Source of the DNA: Oscillospiraceae bacterium
Lineage (GTDB): Bacteria > Bacillota > Clostridia > Saccharofermentanales > Saccharofermentanaceae
NCBI GenBank assembly: GCA_902782125.1
Contig: CACZMA010000002.1
Span: 62,001-126,000, forward strand
Length of the DNA stretch: 64,000 nucleotides
Reading direction: 5' to 3'
Shown: in pieces, positions 42,516-52,396 of the stretch
How positions within the stretch are numbered: position 1 is the stretch's first letter
How the letters are laid out: each line of letters opens with the position of its first letter
Notes under the pieces: model-generated
The model's database searches: none
What the model was told of the DNA's origin: nothing
The model's input: only the letters and a program-made list of their open reading frames with translations
Position numbers and translations under genes: made by a program

Positions 42516-45140
42516 ATGGGAAAAAGACTTACAGTAACGGCGCTCGTTTGCGCTTTATTGCTCCAGGCAGGTTGTGCCGCTAACACTCAGCCGGAAGAAC
42601 CGATGGCTTCCGCTCCTTCTGCAGAGAGCGCAGCCGGATCTCCGGCTTCATCTTCTGCCGCAACAGAGCCTTCAACATCAGAAACTGCTGAGGGACTGTA
42701 TCCGTCATCGTATCTCGATACGGGCAATCTCACCGAGTTCGGAACAGGTTATGAGGGAATCGAAGGTACCGGTGATTTTAACTACGGCGAAGCACTTCAG
42801 AAGTCAATACTGTTCTATGAACTACAGAGGTCCGGAGATCTGCCGACAAAGGTCAGATGCAACTGGCGCGGAGACTCGGGTCTTGATGACGGCGCAGATA
42901 ACGGACTGGATCTTACCGGCGGATGGTACGATGCGGGAGATAACGTAAAGTTCAATCTTCCCATGGCTTATTCGGCTGCAATGCTCGCATGGTCCGTATA
43001 TGAGTACGGTGATGCGTACGAAGAAGCAGGCCAGACCGAGTACATCCTGGGTGATATCAAGTGGGTGTGCGATTACCTTATCAAATGTCATCCGGAAGAC
43101 GAGGTCTATTACTATCAGGTAGGAGATCCCAACGCGGATCACTCCTGGTGGGGTCCTGCGGAAGTCATGGCAATGAGCAGACCCAGCTACAAGGTAACAT
43201 CCGATAATCCGGGTTCCTGTGTTACCGGCGAGGCTGCGGCAGCACTGGCGGCAGCGGCGATCGTTTTCGAAGAGTCTGATCCGGCGTACAGCAGCGAGTG
43301 CCTCGAACATGCGAAGAGCCTGTTCGAGTTTGCGAATAAGTACAGGAGTGATTCGGGATATACCGCTGCGAACGGTTTCTACGATTCGTGGAGCGGATTC
43401 TACGATGAGCTTGCCTGGGCGGGCGCGTGGCTGTATCTCGCTACGGGCGAGCAGGAATACCTGGACACCGCGGAGGAGTGCTATCCTCAGGCATCACAGG
43501 ATTACAACTGGTCTATGTGCTGGGACGATGTTCATATAGGTGCAGCAGTCCTCCTCGCGCAGATAACGGGCAAGGATACATATACCAATGCCGTCGAGAA
43601 GCACCTTGACTGGTGGACCACGGGAACATCTGACGGAGATAAGATAACGTACACACCCGCGGGTCTTGCATGGCTCGATTCGTGGGGTTCTCTCAGGTAT
43701 GCGACGACGACGGCTTACATAGCAACGGTATACAGCGGATCCGACTGCTGCGATCCGGCCAGGGTTGATGATTATATCTCTTTCGCGGAAGCGCAGTGCA
43801 ACTATGCGCTAGGATCTTCCGGAAGATCCTATATGGTCGGCTTCGGTGAGAATCCTCCCGAACATCCGCACCACAGGACGGCGCAGGGTTCATACTGCGA
43901 CAACATGAACGAACCTTCCGCTCACAGGCACACGCTGTACGGCGCGCTCGTCGGAGGACCTGACAGCAGCGACGGTTATTCGGATGATGTTTCCAACTAT
44001 ACGAACAACGAGGTCGCATGCGATTACAATGCCGGCTTTACCGGGCTTCTCGCATATATGTACTCGCAATACCACGGCCAGACGCTGAAGGATTTCGGTG
44101 CGGTCGAGGCGATAGATGAATATGAGTACTCGGTCGAGGCAGCGGTCAATGCTTCCGGTGATGACTTCACGGAGATCAAGGCGATCGTTTATAACATGAC
44201 CGCATGGCCGGCAAGGAACGCGACTGATGTGGAGATGAGGTATTTCTTAGACCTCTCGGAGATCGTTGAGGCAGGCGGAGATCCGTCTTCGATAGAGATC
44301 ACGGCAAACTACATGCAGTCAGGTACGGTGGACGGGCTCAAGGTATGGGATGAGGAGAATAACATCTACTATCTGTCCGTGCTGTTCAATGACGGTCAGC
44401 TCTATCCGGGCGGCCAGTCGCAGTATAAGTCGGAGGTTCAGGTAAGGCTTACTTATTCAGGCGGCCCCTGGGATCCTTCCAACGACCCTTCGTACGAAGG
44501 CCTGGCCACCGGAACGGCTTCTCTTGATACGAACATTGCTCTGTATGAGGGCGGAAATCTTGTGTTTGGCACGGAGCCTCCGGCAGGCGATAATGCAGGC
44601 CAGAGCGTGGTAATAAGCGGAGCTTCGGCATCTTCAGGTTCTTCGTCCTCAGGCAGTACCGGCTCGTCTTCATCTTCTGCGGGCGGAAGCGGTGAGTCCG
44701 GAGATCTGTCACTGTCCGTCAAATACGACAGCAGCGGCGGCAACAGCATATCAGGATCCATGGAGATCAAGAATCTCAGCGATTCAGCCATAAGCTTCTC
44801 AGGACTTGAACTCAAGTACTATCTGACCAACGATTCGGGTTCAGCCATGACATTCGACTGCTACTATGCAGGAATGAACGGAGCTGACGGCGCGTATTCC
44901 GAGGTGAAGGGCATCAGCGGTACATTCGAAGATGCTTCCGGAACTGATGCCGATACCTGCCTTGTCATGTCCTTCCCTTCGTCGGGAACCATAGACAGCG
45001 GCGCCACGGTTACGGTGAACTTCTCGATCCATTATTCCGACTGGTCGAACATGACCACATCGAACGACTATTCGATGGCGGATGTCGGCAACATCGTTAT
45101 CGTATCCGGAGGAAGTGTCATCTACGGCACGGAGCCGTAA
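42516..45140 (+). CDS. Lipid-anchored GH9 cellulase with two CBM3 modules
   Basis: 874 residues. A lipoprotein signal ends in LLQAGC (Cys20), then a Ser/Ala/Pro spacer. The GH9 catalytic domain (about 85-535) contains GGWYDAGDNVKF (the DAGD Asp pair), PEHPHHRTAQGS and NYTNNEVACDYNAGFTG with the acid Glu. A CBM3c-like module (about 545-690) is joined by a Ser/Gly linker to a second CBM3-like module (about 733-874). GH9-CBM3c enzymes are processive endoglucanases. There is no dockerin or SLH domain; the enzyme is held on the membrane by lipid rather than in a cellulosome. A GAGG site precedes the ATG. Confidence 0.95.
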   Translation: MGKRLTVTALVCALLLQAGCAANTQPEEPMASAPSAESAAGSPASSSAATEPSTSETAEGLYPSSYLDTGNLTEFGTGYEGIEGTGDFNYGEALQKSILFYELQRSGDLPTKVRCNWRGDSGLDDGADNGLDLTGGWYDAGDNVKFNLPMAYSAAMLAWSVYEYGDAYEEAGQTEYILGDIKWVCDYLIKCHPEDEVYYYQVGDPNADHSWWGPAEVMAMSRPSYKVTSDNPGSCVTGEAAAALAAAAIVFEESDPAYSSECLEHAKSLFEFANKYRSDSGYTAANGFYDSWSGFYDELAWAGAWLYLATGEQEYLDTAEECYPQASQDYNWSMCWDDVHIGAAVLLAQITGKDTYTNAVEKHLDWWTTGTSDGDKITYTPAGLAWLDSWGSLRYATTTAYIATVYSGSDCCDPARVDDYISFAEAQCNYALGSSGRSYMVGFGENPPEHPHHRTAQGSYCDNMNEPSAHRHTLYGALVGGPDSSDGYSDDVSNYTNNEVACDYNAGFTGLLAYMYSQYHGQTLKDFGAVEAIDEYEYSVEAAVNASGDDFTEIKAIVYNMTAWPARNATDVEMRYFLDLSEIVEAGGDPSSIEITANYMQSGTVDGLKVWDEENNIYYLSVLFNDGQLYPGGQSQYKSEVQVRLTYSGGPWDPSNDPSYEGLATGTASLDTNIALYEGGNLVFGTEPPAGDNAGQSVVISGASASSGSSSSGSTGSSSSSAGGSGESGDLSLSVKYDSSGGNSISGSMEIKNLSDSAISFSGLELKYYLTNDSGSAMTFDCYYAGMNGADGAYSEVKGISGTFEDASGTDADTCLVMSFPSSGTIDSGATVTVNFSIHYSDWSNMTTSNDYSMADVGNIVIVSGGSVIYGTEP

Positions 45141-45165
45141 TGCTACAATAATCCGGGGCAGATAT

Positions 45166-47979
45166 ATGACGGACATCGCAAGGCAGAGAACAGGGTTATT
45201 CAAGACACACAGGAGAAGGGACTTCCTTATCCTGTATACCCTGATATTCGCTTTGCTGTCGGTGCTGACACATATTTACATCTACATCAGCGGCAGGACG
45301 CTCGTGTGGAACCTCGACGGATCGGGTCAGCACATAAAGGTTCTTGCTTTCTACGGTGAGTGGCTCAGGGGCGTCCTGAGGCACATATTCGCAGACCATG
45401 AACTGTCGATCCCTTCCTGGTCATTCTCGATAGGGTACGGTGCTGATGTTCCCGTTACGCTCAGCTACTATGTCACGGGAGATCCGTTCGCTATTCTGTC
45501 AGTCTTTGTACCGGTGAAGTATACCTACTTCCTGTATGAAGCGCTCATATATCTCCGCGTATGGTGCATGGGACTTACTTTCGCGACATTCTGCTTCGGC
45601 AGGAACAGGGACGCTGCGCCTTATGCGGTGCTTGCTTCTTCATTCGTATATTCGTTCTGCGGCTTTGCGATGCACAACACAATAAGGCATCCGTTCTTCC
45701 TGACACCGATGGTATTCCTGCCTCTGGTCCTTCTCGGAGCGCAGTATGTCATTGACAGGAGAAAGCCGTGGCTTCTCATAGTATCGGTATTCCTCGCGGC
45801 CGTGTCGAACTTCTATTTCTTCTACATGATAGCTCTGGTGACGGTGCTGTATGTGGGACTCATGCTCTTTGTACCGTTTGCAAAAGATAAGTTCAAGGAC
45901 AGTCTGGCAGCCATAGGAAGAGTGGCGCTCTTTGCGGCTACGGGAGTCCTGCTCAGCGGATTCATGCTCTATCCGGCATTCCTTCTCATATTGGGTAATT
46001 CCAGGACCGGTGCGGACCATGCGCTGAGCCTTCTGTATCCGCTCAAGTATTACGAATCGTTCCTGTCCTCGTTCCTTACTTTCTATGAGGCAGAGGGAGG
46101 AGAGTGGACTACTCTCGGATACAGCGCGCCTGCTCTCGTGGCGGTGGCACTGCTGTACTTCGGAAGGCGTGCTGACAAAGTTAAGCTCAGGCTCCGCGTG
46201 GCATTCGCGGTCCTGACGGTATTCCTACTCATCCCCGCGGTGCAGCTGGTGTTCAACGGGTTTACGTATCCTTCTGCGAGATGGCATTTCGCGTACGGCT
46301 TCCTTGTGGCATACATCCTTGTGTGCATGTGGCCGGAGCTCATCAGGGCAGAGAAGCGAAAACTCATATACCTGGCAGCGTTCCTCGGAATATACGCAGT
46401 GCTGTGCATGGTATTGCCGCACGGCAGGAACATGAGCGTTATCGTGTCGCTCGTGCTTGCTCTGGCGCTTGCACTGGGACTCAATCTCACCTCTTCCGGC
46501 ACGAAAATGTCCGGCATCAGGGAGAAGGCAGTGCTTCTTACGGTATCGCTGTCGGTGGTGATCAACAGCGCATTTATGTTCATTCCGTCTGACAGCACCT
46601 TCATGAAGGAACTGGCAGAGAGTGCAAACATTGATGAGCTCATATACCCGCCGGAGACAGAAGAACTTAAGGCAGTCGCCGCAGGTGACGGCTTCTGGAG
46701 ATTCTCATACTTCTCACATCACGATGCAAATGCCTGCAATGATGCGATGTTGTCGGGCATGGGAAGCACGGGGACATATCTCAGTTTTGTTCCTGATTCC
46801 GTGACGGATTACATGAAGCTTAACGAAGTCGACCGCAAGTCTGACTTCAGGTTCTCCGATCCCGACAGAAGGACATTCCTGCTGGCTCTGGCCGGCGTCA
46901 AGTACGCTGTTCTCGCCAACCCCGCGGAAGGCGCGCCGTACGGCTATGAACAGGTCTCGGACAATATCTGTGTCAATAACTATGCTCTGCCTCTCGGAAT
47001 AACATATTCTGCGGTGATACCCGAAGATAATTATCTGTCCATGACACCTGCCGAGCGCCAGGAGGCGATGCTTCAGGGAGTATGCCTTGAAGGATACGAA
47101 GGCAGCCTGTTATCAGAAGGGCAGGTCACGCTGACATCCTCTGAAGTACCCTGTGAGATCACACCCGGAAGCGGAGTATATCTGTCCGGGAATTCTTTCT
47201 TTGTTACCAAGCCCTATGCGACGGCAACGATCACGTTCGCGGGCAAGCCTTCCTGTGAGACTTATCTGGATATCAAGGGCTTTGCCTTCACGGGAACGAC
47301 GATGTACAGGATATATAAGAACAATCCGGACATGTTCGACTGGAATGCGCTTACGGCAGATGAACAGAAGGCCATGGCAGAAGAGGACAGATACTATACC
47401 GAGCCCGAGTTCGTCATGGTGACGCTCAATGCCTTAAGCCCTTATACGCATGAACTCTACCTTGAATCCAAGAGCTACAGCAGATACTCCGGAAGAGACA
47501 GATTCTTCATCAACATGGGTTATTCTGATGCGGCCAGGAGCATGATGACGATGACGTTCCCCGAAGTCGGCATCTATTCCTTCGAAGAGATAAGTGCCGT
47601 GCTGCAGCCGATGGACGGATATGCTGCGGAGGTAACGGCGCTTAAGGAAGAGACGGCAGAAGGTCTTGACCTTCACACTTCCGGCAATGCGACCTGCCTT
47701 ATAACCGGCAGCATTACCGTATCGGAAGATAAGATACTTGTCTTCCAGATCCCTTATTCCGAAGGCTGGAGCGCTTATCTGGACGGCGAGAAGGTATCTC
47801 TCTACCGTGCGAACACCATGTATATGGGATTAGAAGTTCCGGCCGGCACACATACATTCGAACTCAGATATGTTACCCCGGGAGCAGGTGCCGGAGCATT
47901 GATGACGGCCGCCGGATTGCTGCTCTGCGCGGCATATGCCGCATACGGCAGGACATCCCGAAAATCATCTAAGAAATAA
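45166..47979 (+). CDS. YfhO-family membrane protein
   Basis: 937 residues from the ATG at 45166, 25 bases after the cellulase stop. About 12 membrane helices (about 20-510) are followed by an extracytoplasmic beta-rich C-terminal region that ends in the YfhO signature GWSAYLDGEKVSLYRANTMY with PAGTHTFELRY, and a last membrane helix. YfhO proteins are GT-C-type membrane proteins linked to lipoteichoic acid or wall glycan glycosylation in Bacillota. Proximity to the cellulase gene may only reflect co-transcription. Confidence 0.88.
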   Translation: MTDIARQRTGLFKTHRRRDFLILYTLIFALLSVLTHIYIYISGRTLVWNLDGSGQHIKVLAFYGEWLRGVLRHIFADHELSIPSWSFSIGYGADVPVTLSYYVTGDPFAILSVFVPVKYTYFLYEALIYLRVWCMGLTFATFCFGRNRDAAPYAVLASSFVYSFCGFAMHNTIRHPFFLTPMVFLPLVLLGAQYVIDRRKPWLLIVSVFLAAVSNFYFFYMIALVTVLYVGLMLFVPFAKDKFKDSLAAIGRVALFAATGVLLSGFMLYPAFLLILGNSRTGADHALSLLYPLKYYESFLSSFLTFYEAEGGEWTTLGYSAPALVAVALLYFGRRADKVKLRLRVAFAVLTVFLLIPAVQLVFNGFTYPSARWHFAYGFLVAYILVCMWPELIRAEKRKLIYLAAFLGIYAVLCMVLPHGRNMSVIVSLVLALALALGLNLTSSGTKMSGIREKAVLLTVSLSVVINSAFMFIPSDSTFMKELAESANIDELIYPPETEELKAVAAGDGFWRFSYFSHHDANACNDAMLSGMGSTGTYLSFVPDSVTDYMKLNEVDRKSDFRFSDPDRRTFLLALAGVKYAVLANPAEGAPYGYEQVSDNICVNNYALPLGITYSAVIPEDNYLSMTPAERQEAMLQGVCLEGYEGSLLSEGQVTLTSSEVPCEITPGSGVYLSGNSFFVTKPYATATITFAGKPSCETYLDIKGFAFTGTTMYRIYKNNPDMFDWNALTADEQKAMAEEDRYYTEPEFVMVTLNALSPYTHELYLESKSYSRYSGRDRFFINMGYSDAARSMMTMTFPEVGIYSFEEISAVLQPMDGYAAEVTALKEETAEGLDLHTSGNATCLITGSITVSEDKILVFQIPYSEGWSAYLDGEKVSLYRANTMYMGLEVPAGTHTFELRYVTPGAGAGALMTAAGLLLCAAYAAYGRTSRKSSKK

Positions 47980-48011
47980 TATATATATTTTTATTATTCT
48001 AAAACTCGAGA

Positions 48012-48040
48012 TTGACTATTAAATTTGTTCTCCCTAAAAT
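48012..48040 (+). promoter_or_regulatory. Promoter of the heterodimeric ABC exporter
   Basis: TTGACT (48012-48017), a 17-base spacer and TAAAAT (48035-48040), 24 bases before the ATG at 48065. Confidence 0.75.
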
Positions 48041-48048
48041 TGTTAGGG
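48032..48048 (+). promoter_or_regulatory. Operator-like palindrome over the -10 of the ABC exporter
   Basis: CCCTAA-AATTG-TTAGGG is a perfect 6-5-6 inverted repeat that covers the -10 element, so a repressor bound here would block transcription. No regulator gene is adjacent. Confidence 0.55.
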
Positions 48049-48064
48049 TAATTGGAGGATAGAG

Positions 48065-49810
48065 ATGATAGGCAAGATCTTAAGATCACTTCGTCAGTAT
48101 AAACTTCAGACGTTACTGACTCTTATATTCATCATAGGTGAGGTCATACTTGAGGTCCTCATCCCTTACATCACGTCGGACATGGTCAACGGGATCAAGA
48201 ATTCCGTTCCTTTGGAAGAGACGATGAGAACAGGCGGGATAATGGCGCTTGCCGCCATCATATCGCTTCTGTGCGGAGCTTTCGCAGGTAATTTCTCGGC
48301 TAAGGCCTCTGCAGGTCTTGCAGGCAATCTGAGGCATGACATGTTCAGGAAGGTGCAGAGCTTCTCGTTCGGCAACATCGATAAGTTCTCCACATCATCT
48401 CTGGTAACCAGGATGACAACGGACATCACCAATGTTCAGAACGCATACATGATGGTCATAAGGACTGCCGTAAGAGCTCCCCTGATGCTGGCTTTCGCGA
48501 TATTCATGGCATTCAGGATGAACGCCACCCTTGCCGTTACCTTCGTTATCGTCGTGCCCGTCATGGCTTTCGGCCTTATCATGATCGGTAAGTTCGCGAT
48601 GCCTGCCTTCCGTGCGGTATTCAAGAAGTATGACCGCATGAACGAGTCCATCGAGGAAGACGTCCGCGGCATGCGCGTGGTTAAGGGTTTTGCCAGGGAA
48701 GAGTATGAGACAAAGAAGTTCAACAAGGCTTCTGAAGATATCAGGATAGATTTTACCAAGGCCGAGAAGATCGTAAGCCTTAACGGACCCCTGATCGAAC
48801 TGTGTATGTTCTTCGACACGGTCTTCATCCTCTATATTGGTTCCAAGCTCGTCATCGGCAGCAAGGGAATGGATGTTGACGTAGGACAGATATCGGCGAT
48901 GCTCACATACGGCGCGATGATACTGATGTCCCTGATGATGATCTCCATGATCTACGTCATGCTGACGATGTCACTGGAGTCCGTAAAGCGTATCGTCGAA
49001 GTGCTCGACGAAGAACCTTCGATCCATAATCCTTCCGTTAATCCTGTCATGGAAGTTCCGGACGGAACCATCGATTTTACGGATGTCGCATTCAAGTATT
49101 CGGAGAATGCTCCGCGTGATGCGCTCTTCGACATAGATCTTCACATCAACAGCGGAATGACCGTGGGAATACTCGGAGGCACGGGTTCTTCCAAGACCAC
49201 TCTCATCCAGCTCATTCCGAGGCTCTACGATGTTACCGGCGGTGAGCTCAAAGTAGGAGGCATCCCCGTAAAGGAATACGATGTCCAGACACTGAGAGAT
49301 GCGGTATCTGTAGTCCTCCAGAAGAACGAACTGTTCTCGGGCTCCATTAAGGAGAATCTCAGATGGGGCAACGAGAGTGCTACCGACGAAGAGATCGTCA
49401 CTGCCTGCAAGATCGCCCAGGCTGATGAATTCATATCCCAGATGCCTGACGGTTACGATACATATATTGAACAGGGCGGAACGAATGTATCCGGCGGACA
49501 GAAGCAGAGGCTCTGCATTGCACGTGCGCTCCTTAAGAAGCCGAAGATCCTTATCCTGGATGATTCGACTTCCGCAGTGGACACAAGGACCGATGCTCTT
49601 ATCCGCAAGGGCTTCCGCGAGTTCATACCGGAGACTACAAAGATCATCATCGCCCAGAGGATCGCCTCTGTCATGGATTGCGACATGATCGTCATCATGG
49701 ACGGCGGTAAGATCGCTGATAAGGGTACTCACACCGAGCTCATGGCAAGGAGTGAGATCTATCGTGAGATATACGAAGAACAGACAAGGGGGGACGGAGA
49801 AAATGACTGA
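48065..49810 (+). CDS. ABC exporter half-transporter with degenerate ATPase site
   Basis: 581 residues: six-helix exporter TM domain (about 15-310), then an ATPase domain (about 335-575). Walker A GGTGSSKTT, signature NVSGGQKQR, but Walker B ends ILILDDSTS, with Asp instead of the catalytic Glu, and the switch position reads AQRIAS instead of AHRLS. This is the degenerate-site half of heterodimeric multidrug or peptide exporters such as TM287/288 type. GGAGG precedes the ATG. It overlaps its partner gene by 8 bases. Confidence 0.92.
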   Translation: MIGKILRSLRQYKLQTLLTLIFIIGEVILEVLIPYITSDMVNGIKNSVPLEETMRTGGIMALAAIISLLCGAFAGNFSAKASAGLAGNLRHDMFRKVQSFSFGNIDKFSTSSLVTRMTTDITNVQNAYMMVIRTAVRAPLMLAFAIFMAFRMNATLAVTFVIVVPVMAFGLIMIGKFAMPAFRAVFKKYDRMNESIEEDVRGMRVVKGFAREEYETKKFNKASEDIRIDFTKAEKIVSLNGPLIELCMFFDTVFILYIGSKLVIGSKGMDVDVGQISAMLTYGAMILMSLMMISMIYVMLTMSLESVKRIVEVLDEEPSIHNPSVNPVMEVPDGTIDFTDVAFKYSENAPRDALFDIDLHINSGMTVGILGGTGSSKTTLIQLIPRLYDVTGGELKVGGIPVKEYDVQTLRDAVSVVLQKNELFSGSIKENLRWGNESATDEEIVTACKIAQADEFISQMPDGYDTYIEQGGTNVSGGQKQRLCIARALLKKPKILILDDSTSAVDTRTDALIRKGFREFIPETTKIIIAQRIASVMDCDMIVIMDGGKIADKGTHTELMARSEIYREIYEEQTRGDGEND

Positions 49811-51779
49811 GAATAAGTCCAAAGCCGGCCAGGCTCCCGAAGCAGCTCCCGCTCCCGGCGGAAGACGCAGAGGTGCTGCCTCCATGTCACAGGTAATGGC
49901 TTCAACGGGCAGCCTCAAGCGTGCCATGAAGCTTTACTTCAAGTTCTTCCCGAAGCTTGCGCCCCTCGTAGGCGTCTGCATACTTGTAAATGCCCTTGCC
50001 GCTGCCGCTCCGGCGCTCTTCCAGAGGAACATCCTCAAGATCATTGAGGATACCTTTGCATCGGGCGACTGGGAAGCTGCAAGGCCTTTGATCCTGCAGA
50101 ACATAATCCCGCTGGTAAGCCTCTATGCCGTCGCTCTTATCCTGAGCGTCGTACAGACGCAGATACTTGCATATATGACACAGAAATATCTGTCCAATCT
50201 CAGGGAAGAGATGTTCGCAAAGATGCAGACTCTCCCTCTGAGTTATTTTGACAGCCATAAACACGGCGACATTATGAGCCACTATACGAACGATATCGAT
50301 ACCCTGAGACAGTTCGTTTCCATGGCATTCCCCACGCTGCTGCGAGCAGGTCTGCTCGTCACGGCAGTGTTCTGCATCATGCTCTCATACAGCATCTGGC
50401 TTACGCTCATCCTCTGTCTCGGAATTGTCCTGATGGTCTTCATCACGGGCAGGGTCGGAGCAGGCTCAGCCAAATACTTCGTACGCCAGCAGAAGGCAGT
50501 AGCTTCCACGGAAGGATTCATCCAGGAGATAATGAACGGCCAGAAGGTCGTAAAGGTCTTCAATCACGAGCAGAAGGCCATAGAACAGTTCGACAAGCTC
50601 AATGACGGTCTTGCTTCCGACAGCGGCAAGGCTAATACATATGCGAACATCCTGGCGCCGATCATCAACAACATCGGCAATATCGTATATGTGCTCATCG
50701 CTTCCGTCGGCGGCGCGCTGATCTACTTCAATGTTCCCAGTCTTTCCCTGACGGGAGTGGTACTTGATATCAGCATTGTCGTTACGTTCCTCAACATGAG
50801 CAAGCAGTTCATGGCTAACCTGAACCAGCTCACGATGCAGATGAATGCGGTAGTAATGGCAGGTGCGGGTGCGCAGCGTATTTTCGCGCTGCTCGATATG
50901 GAGCCCGAGACGGACGACGGTTATGTTACCCTGGTCAACTGCAATGTAGCAGAAGACGGCACCATCACCGAAGCTGACAGTGTTACAGGTCACTGGGCGT
51001 GGAAACATCCCCACCAGGCTGACGGTACGATCACCTATACCGAGCTTAAGGGCGACGTAAGGCTTACGGATGTTGATTTCGGGTACAATCCTGACAAGCA
51101 GGTCCTCTATGACGTATCCGTATTTGCCGAGCCCGGACAGAAGGTGGCTTTCGTAGGCGCCACGGGTGCCGGCAAGACTACCATCACGAACCTTATCAAC
51201 CGTTTCTATGACATTGCAGACGGTAAGATCAGATATGACGGCATCAACGTAAACAAGATCAAGAAGAGAGACCTCCGCAAGTCGCTGGGCCTTGTTCTTC
51301 AGGAGACGAACCTGTTTACCGGTACCGTCATGGATAACATCAGATACGGAAGGCTCAGCGCCACTGACGAGGAATGCCGCGAGGCAGCAAGACTTGCCGG
51401 TGCTGCAGACTTTATCGAGAGACTCCCGAAAGGTTACGATACCGAGCTTACGAACAACGGTTCGAACCTGTCACAGGGCCAGAGACAGCTCATCGCGATA
51501 GCAAGAGCAGCCGTTGCCAACCCGCCGGTCATGATCCTCGACGAGGCAACGTCTTCCATCGATACCCGTACCGAGGCCATCGTACAGCGCGGCATGGACA
51601 AGCTCATGGAAGGACGCACGGTATTCGTCATCGCCCACAGGCTCTCTACAGTAATGAATTCTGATGTCATCATGGTCTTAGATCACGGCAGGATCATCGA
51701 GCGCGGTTCTCACGATCAGCTCATCGCCGAGAAGGGAACATACTATCAGTTATACACCGGAGCATTCGAGCTCGATTAA
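49803..51779 (+). CDS. ABC exporter half-transporter with consensus ATPase site
   Basis: 658 residues from the ATG at 49803. A Pro/Ala-rich N-terminal tail, exporter TM domain (about 45-345) and ATPase domain (about 420-655): GATGAGKTT, NLSQGQRQ, VMILDEATS with catalytic Glu, and AHRLST with the switch His. An insertion of about 40 residues lies between TM and ATPase (about 375-415). It pairs with the upstream half. No C39 peptidase is fused, so a leader-cleaving peptide exporter role is not indicated. Confidence 0.92.
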   Translation: MTENKSKAGQAPEAAPAPGGRRRGAASMSQVMASTGSLKRAMKLYFKFFPKLAPLVGVCILVNALAAAAPALFQRNILKIIEDTFASGDWEAARPLILQNIIPLVSLYAVALILSVVQTQILAYMTQKYLSNLREEMFAKMQTLPLSYFDSHKHGDIMSHYTNDIDTLRQFVSMAFPTLLRAGLLVTAVFCIMLSYSIWLTLILCLGIVLMVFITGRVGAGSAKYFVRQQKAVASTEGFIQEIMNGQKVVKVFNHEQKAIEQFDKLNDGLASDSGKANTYANILAPIINNIGNIVYVLIASVGGALIYFNVPSLSLTGVVLDISIVVTFLNMSKQFMANLNQLTMQMNAVVMAGAGAQRIFALLDMEPETDDGYVTLVNCNVAEDGTITEADSVTGHWAWKHPHQADGTITYTELKGDVRLTDVDFGYNPDKQVLYDVSVFAEPGQKVAFVGATGAGKTTITNLINRFYDIADGKIRYDGINVNKIKKRDLRKSLGLVLQETNLFTGTVMDNIRYGRLSATDEECREAARLAGAADFIERLPKGYDTELTNNGSNLSQGQRQLIAIARAAVANPPVMILDEATSSIDTRTEAIVQRGMDKLMEGRTVFVIAHRLSTVMNSDVIMVLDHGRIIERGSHDQLIAEKGTYYQLYTGAFELD

Positions 51780-51867
51780 GGCTGATTATTGTCTTTAAAA
51801 TTTGATTTTCGGTGTTACAATATTAAAATAAATATAATTGTGCATATAATTCGGGGAGGTCGTTTGA

Positions 51868-52392
51868 ATGAGGAGCAGGGTTAAGTTTGCGTCAGTGCTT
51901 TTGGTCATGATGCTCTCGCTGGTGCTTCTTGCGGGATGCGGCAAGAATACGGTTACGCTCAGAAGGATTACATATGAACTCCCGGGCAATTACAAATTGA
52001 ACAGCAAACTGGCATCTGACATGGCGACTTATACTGCTGCCAATGGTTTTGAGCAGGGGGCTGTCTTAAGGTTCAATTCCAACCTTGCCAGTCTTACGGA
52101 TTCTTCGGCATTTGAGAAAGAATGCTTAAGATATGCCGATGCTTGTCTCAAGTCCATACCGGAAGTTTTAGAGTATTCAGTAGTTGCCAATTCCAAGACG
52201 GAGTGGCTCGGTATGCCTGCCGTTAAATTCACGGCAAATGCTACTTCAAATTCCGGAACATCGCTTGTTGTTGAAGGCATCTACGCTTATGATAAGGACA
52301 ATAATGCTATCTACAATATTTCTCTGACACGTCCTACCGGAAGCTTTGACAATGATTTTAGTTCTATCCTGAGCAAAGCAAGCATTAACTGA
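51868..52392 (+). CDS. Putative lipoprotein
   Basis: 174 residues with a lipobox LLAGC (Cys24) after a hydrophobic signal. The mature part has a pattern recalling PsbP/DUF1795-like one-domain folds (ITYELPGNYKL; then a ligand-facing beta sheet), but the assignment is weak. GGGGAGG is 8 bases before the ATG. A promoter, TTGATT-N16-TAAAAT, is visible at about 51801-51828. It converges on the YfhO gene with only 4 bases between the stops. Confidence 0.7.
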   Translation: MRSRVKFASVLLVMMLSLVLLAGCGKNTVTLRRITYELPGNYKLNSKLASDMATYTAANGFEQGAVLRFNSNLASLTDSSAFEKECLRYADACLKSIPEVLEYSVVANSKTEWLGMPAVKFTANATSNSGTSLVVEGIYAYDKDNNAIYNISLTRPTGSFDNDFSSILSKASIN

Positions 52393-52396
52393 ATTC

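Noticed and set aside
42516-45140. Cellulosomal enzyme
   Set aside because: No dockerin repeats at either end; the C terminus is a CBM3-like module and the N terminus is a lipoprotein signal.
48065-51779. Peptidase-containing exporter of the SCIFF peptide
   Set aside because: Neither half has a C39 peptidase domain; the genes are on the other strand and have their own promoter. A link remains possible but unsupported.
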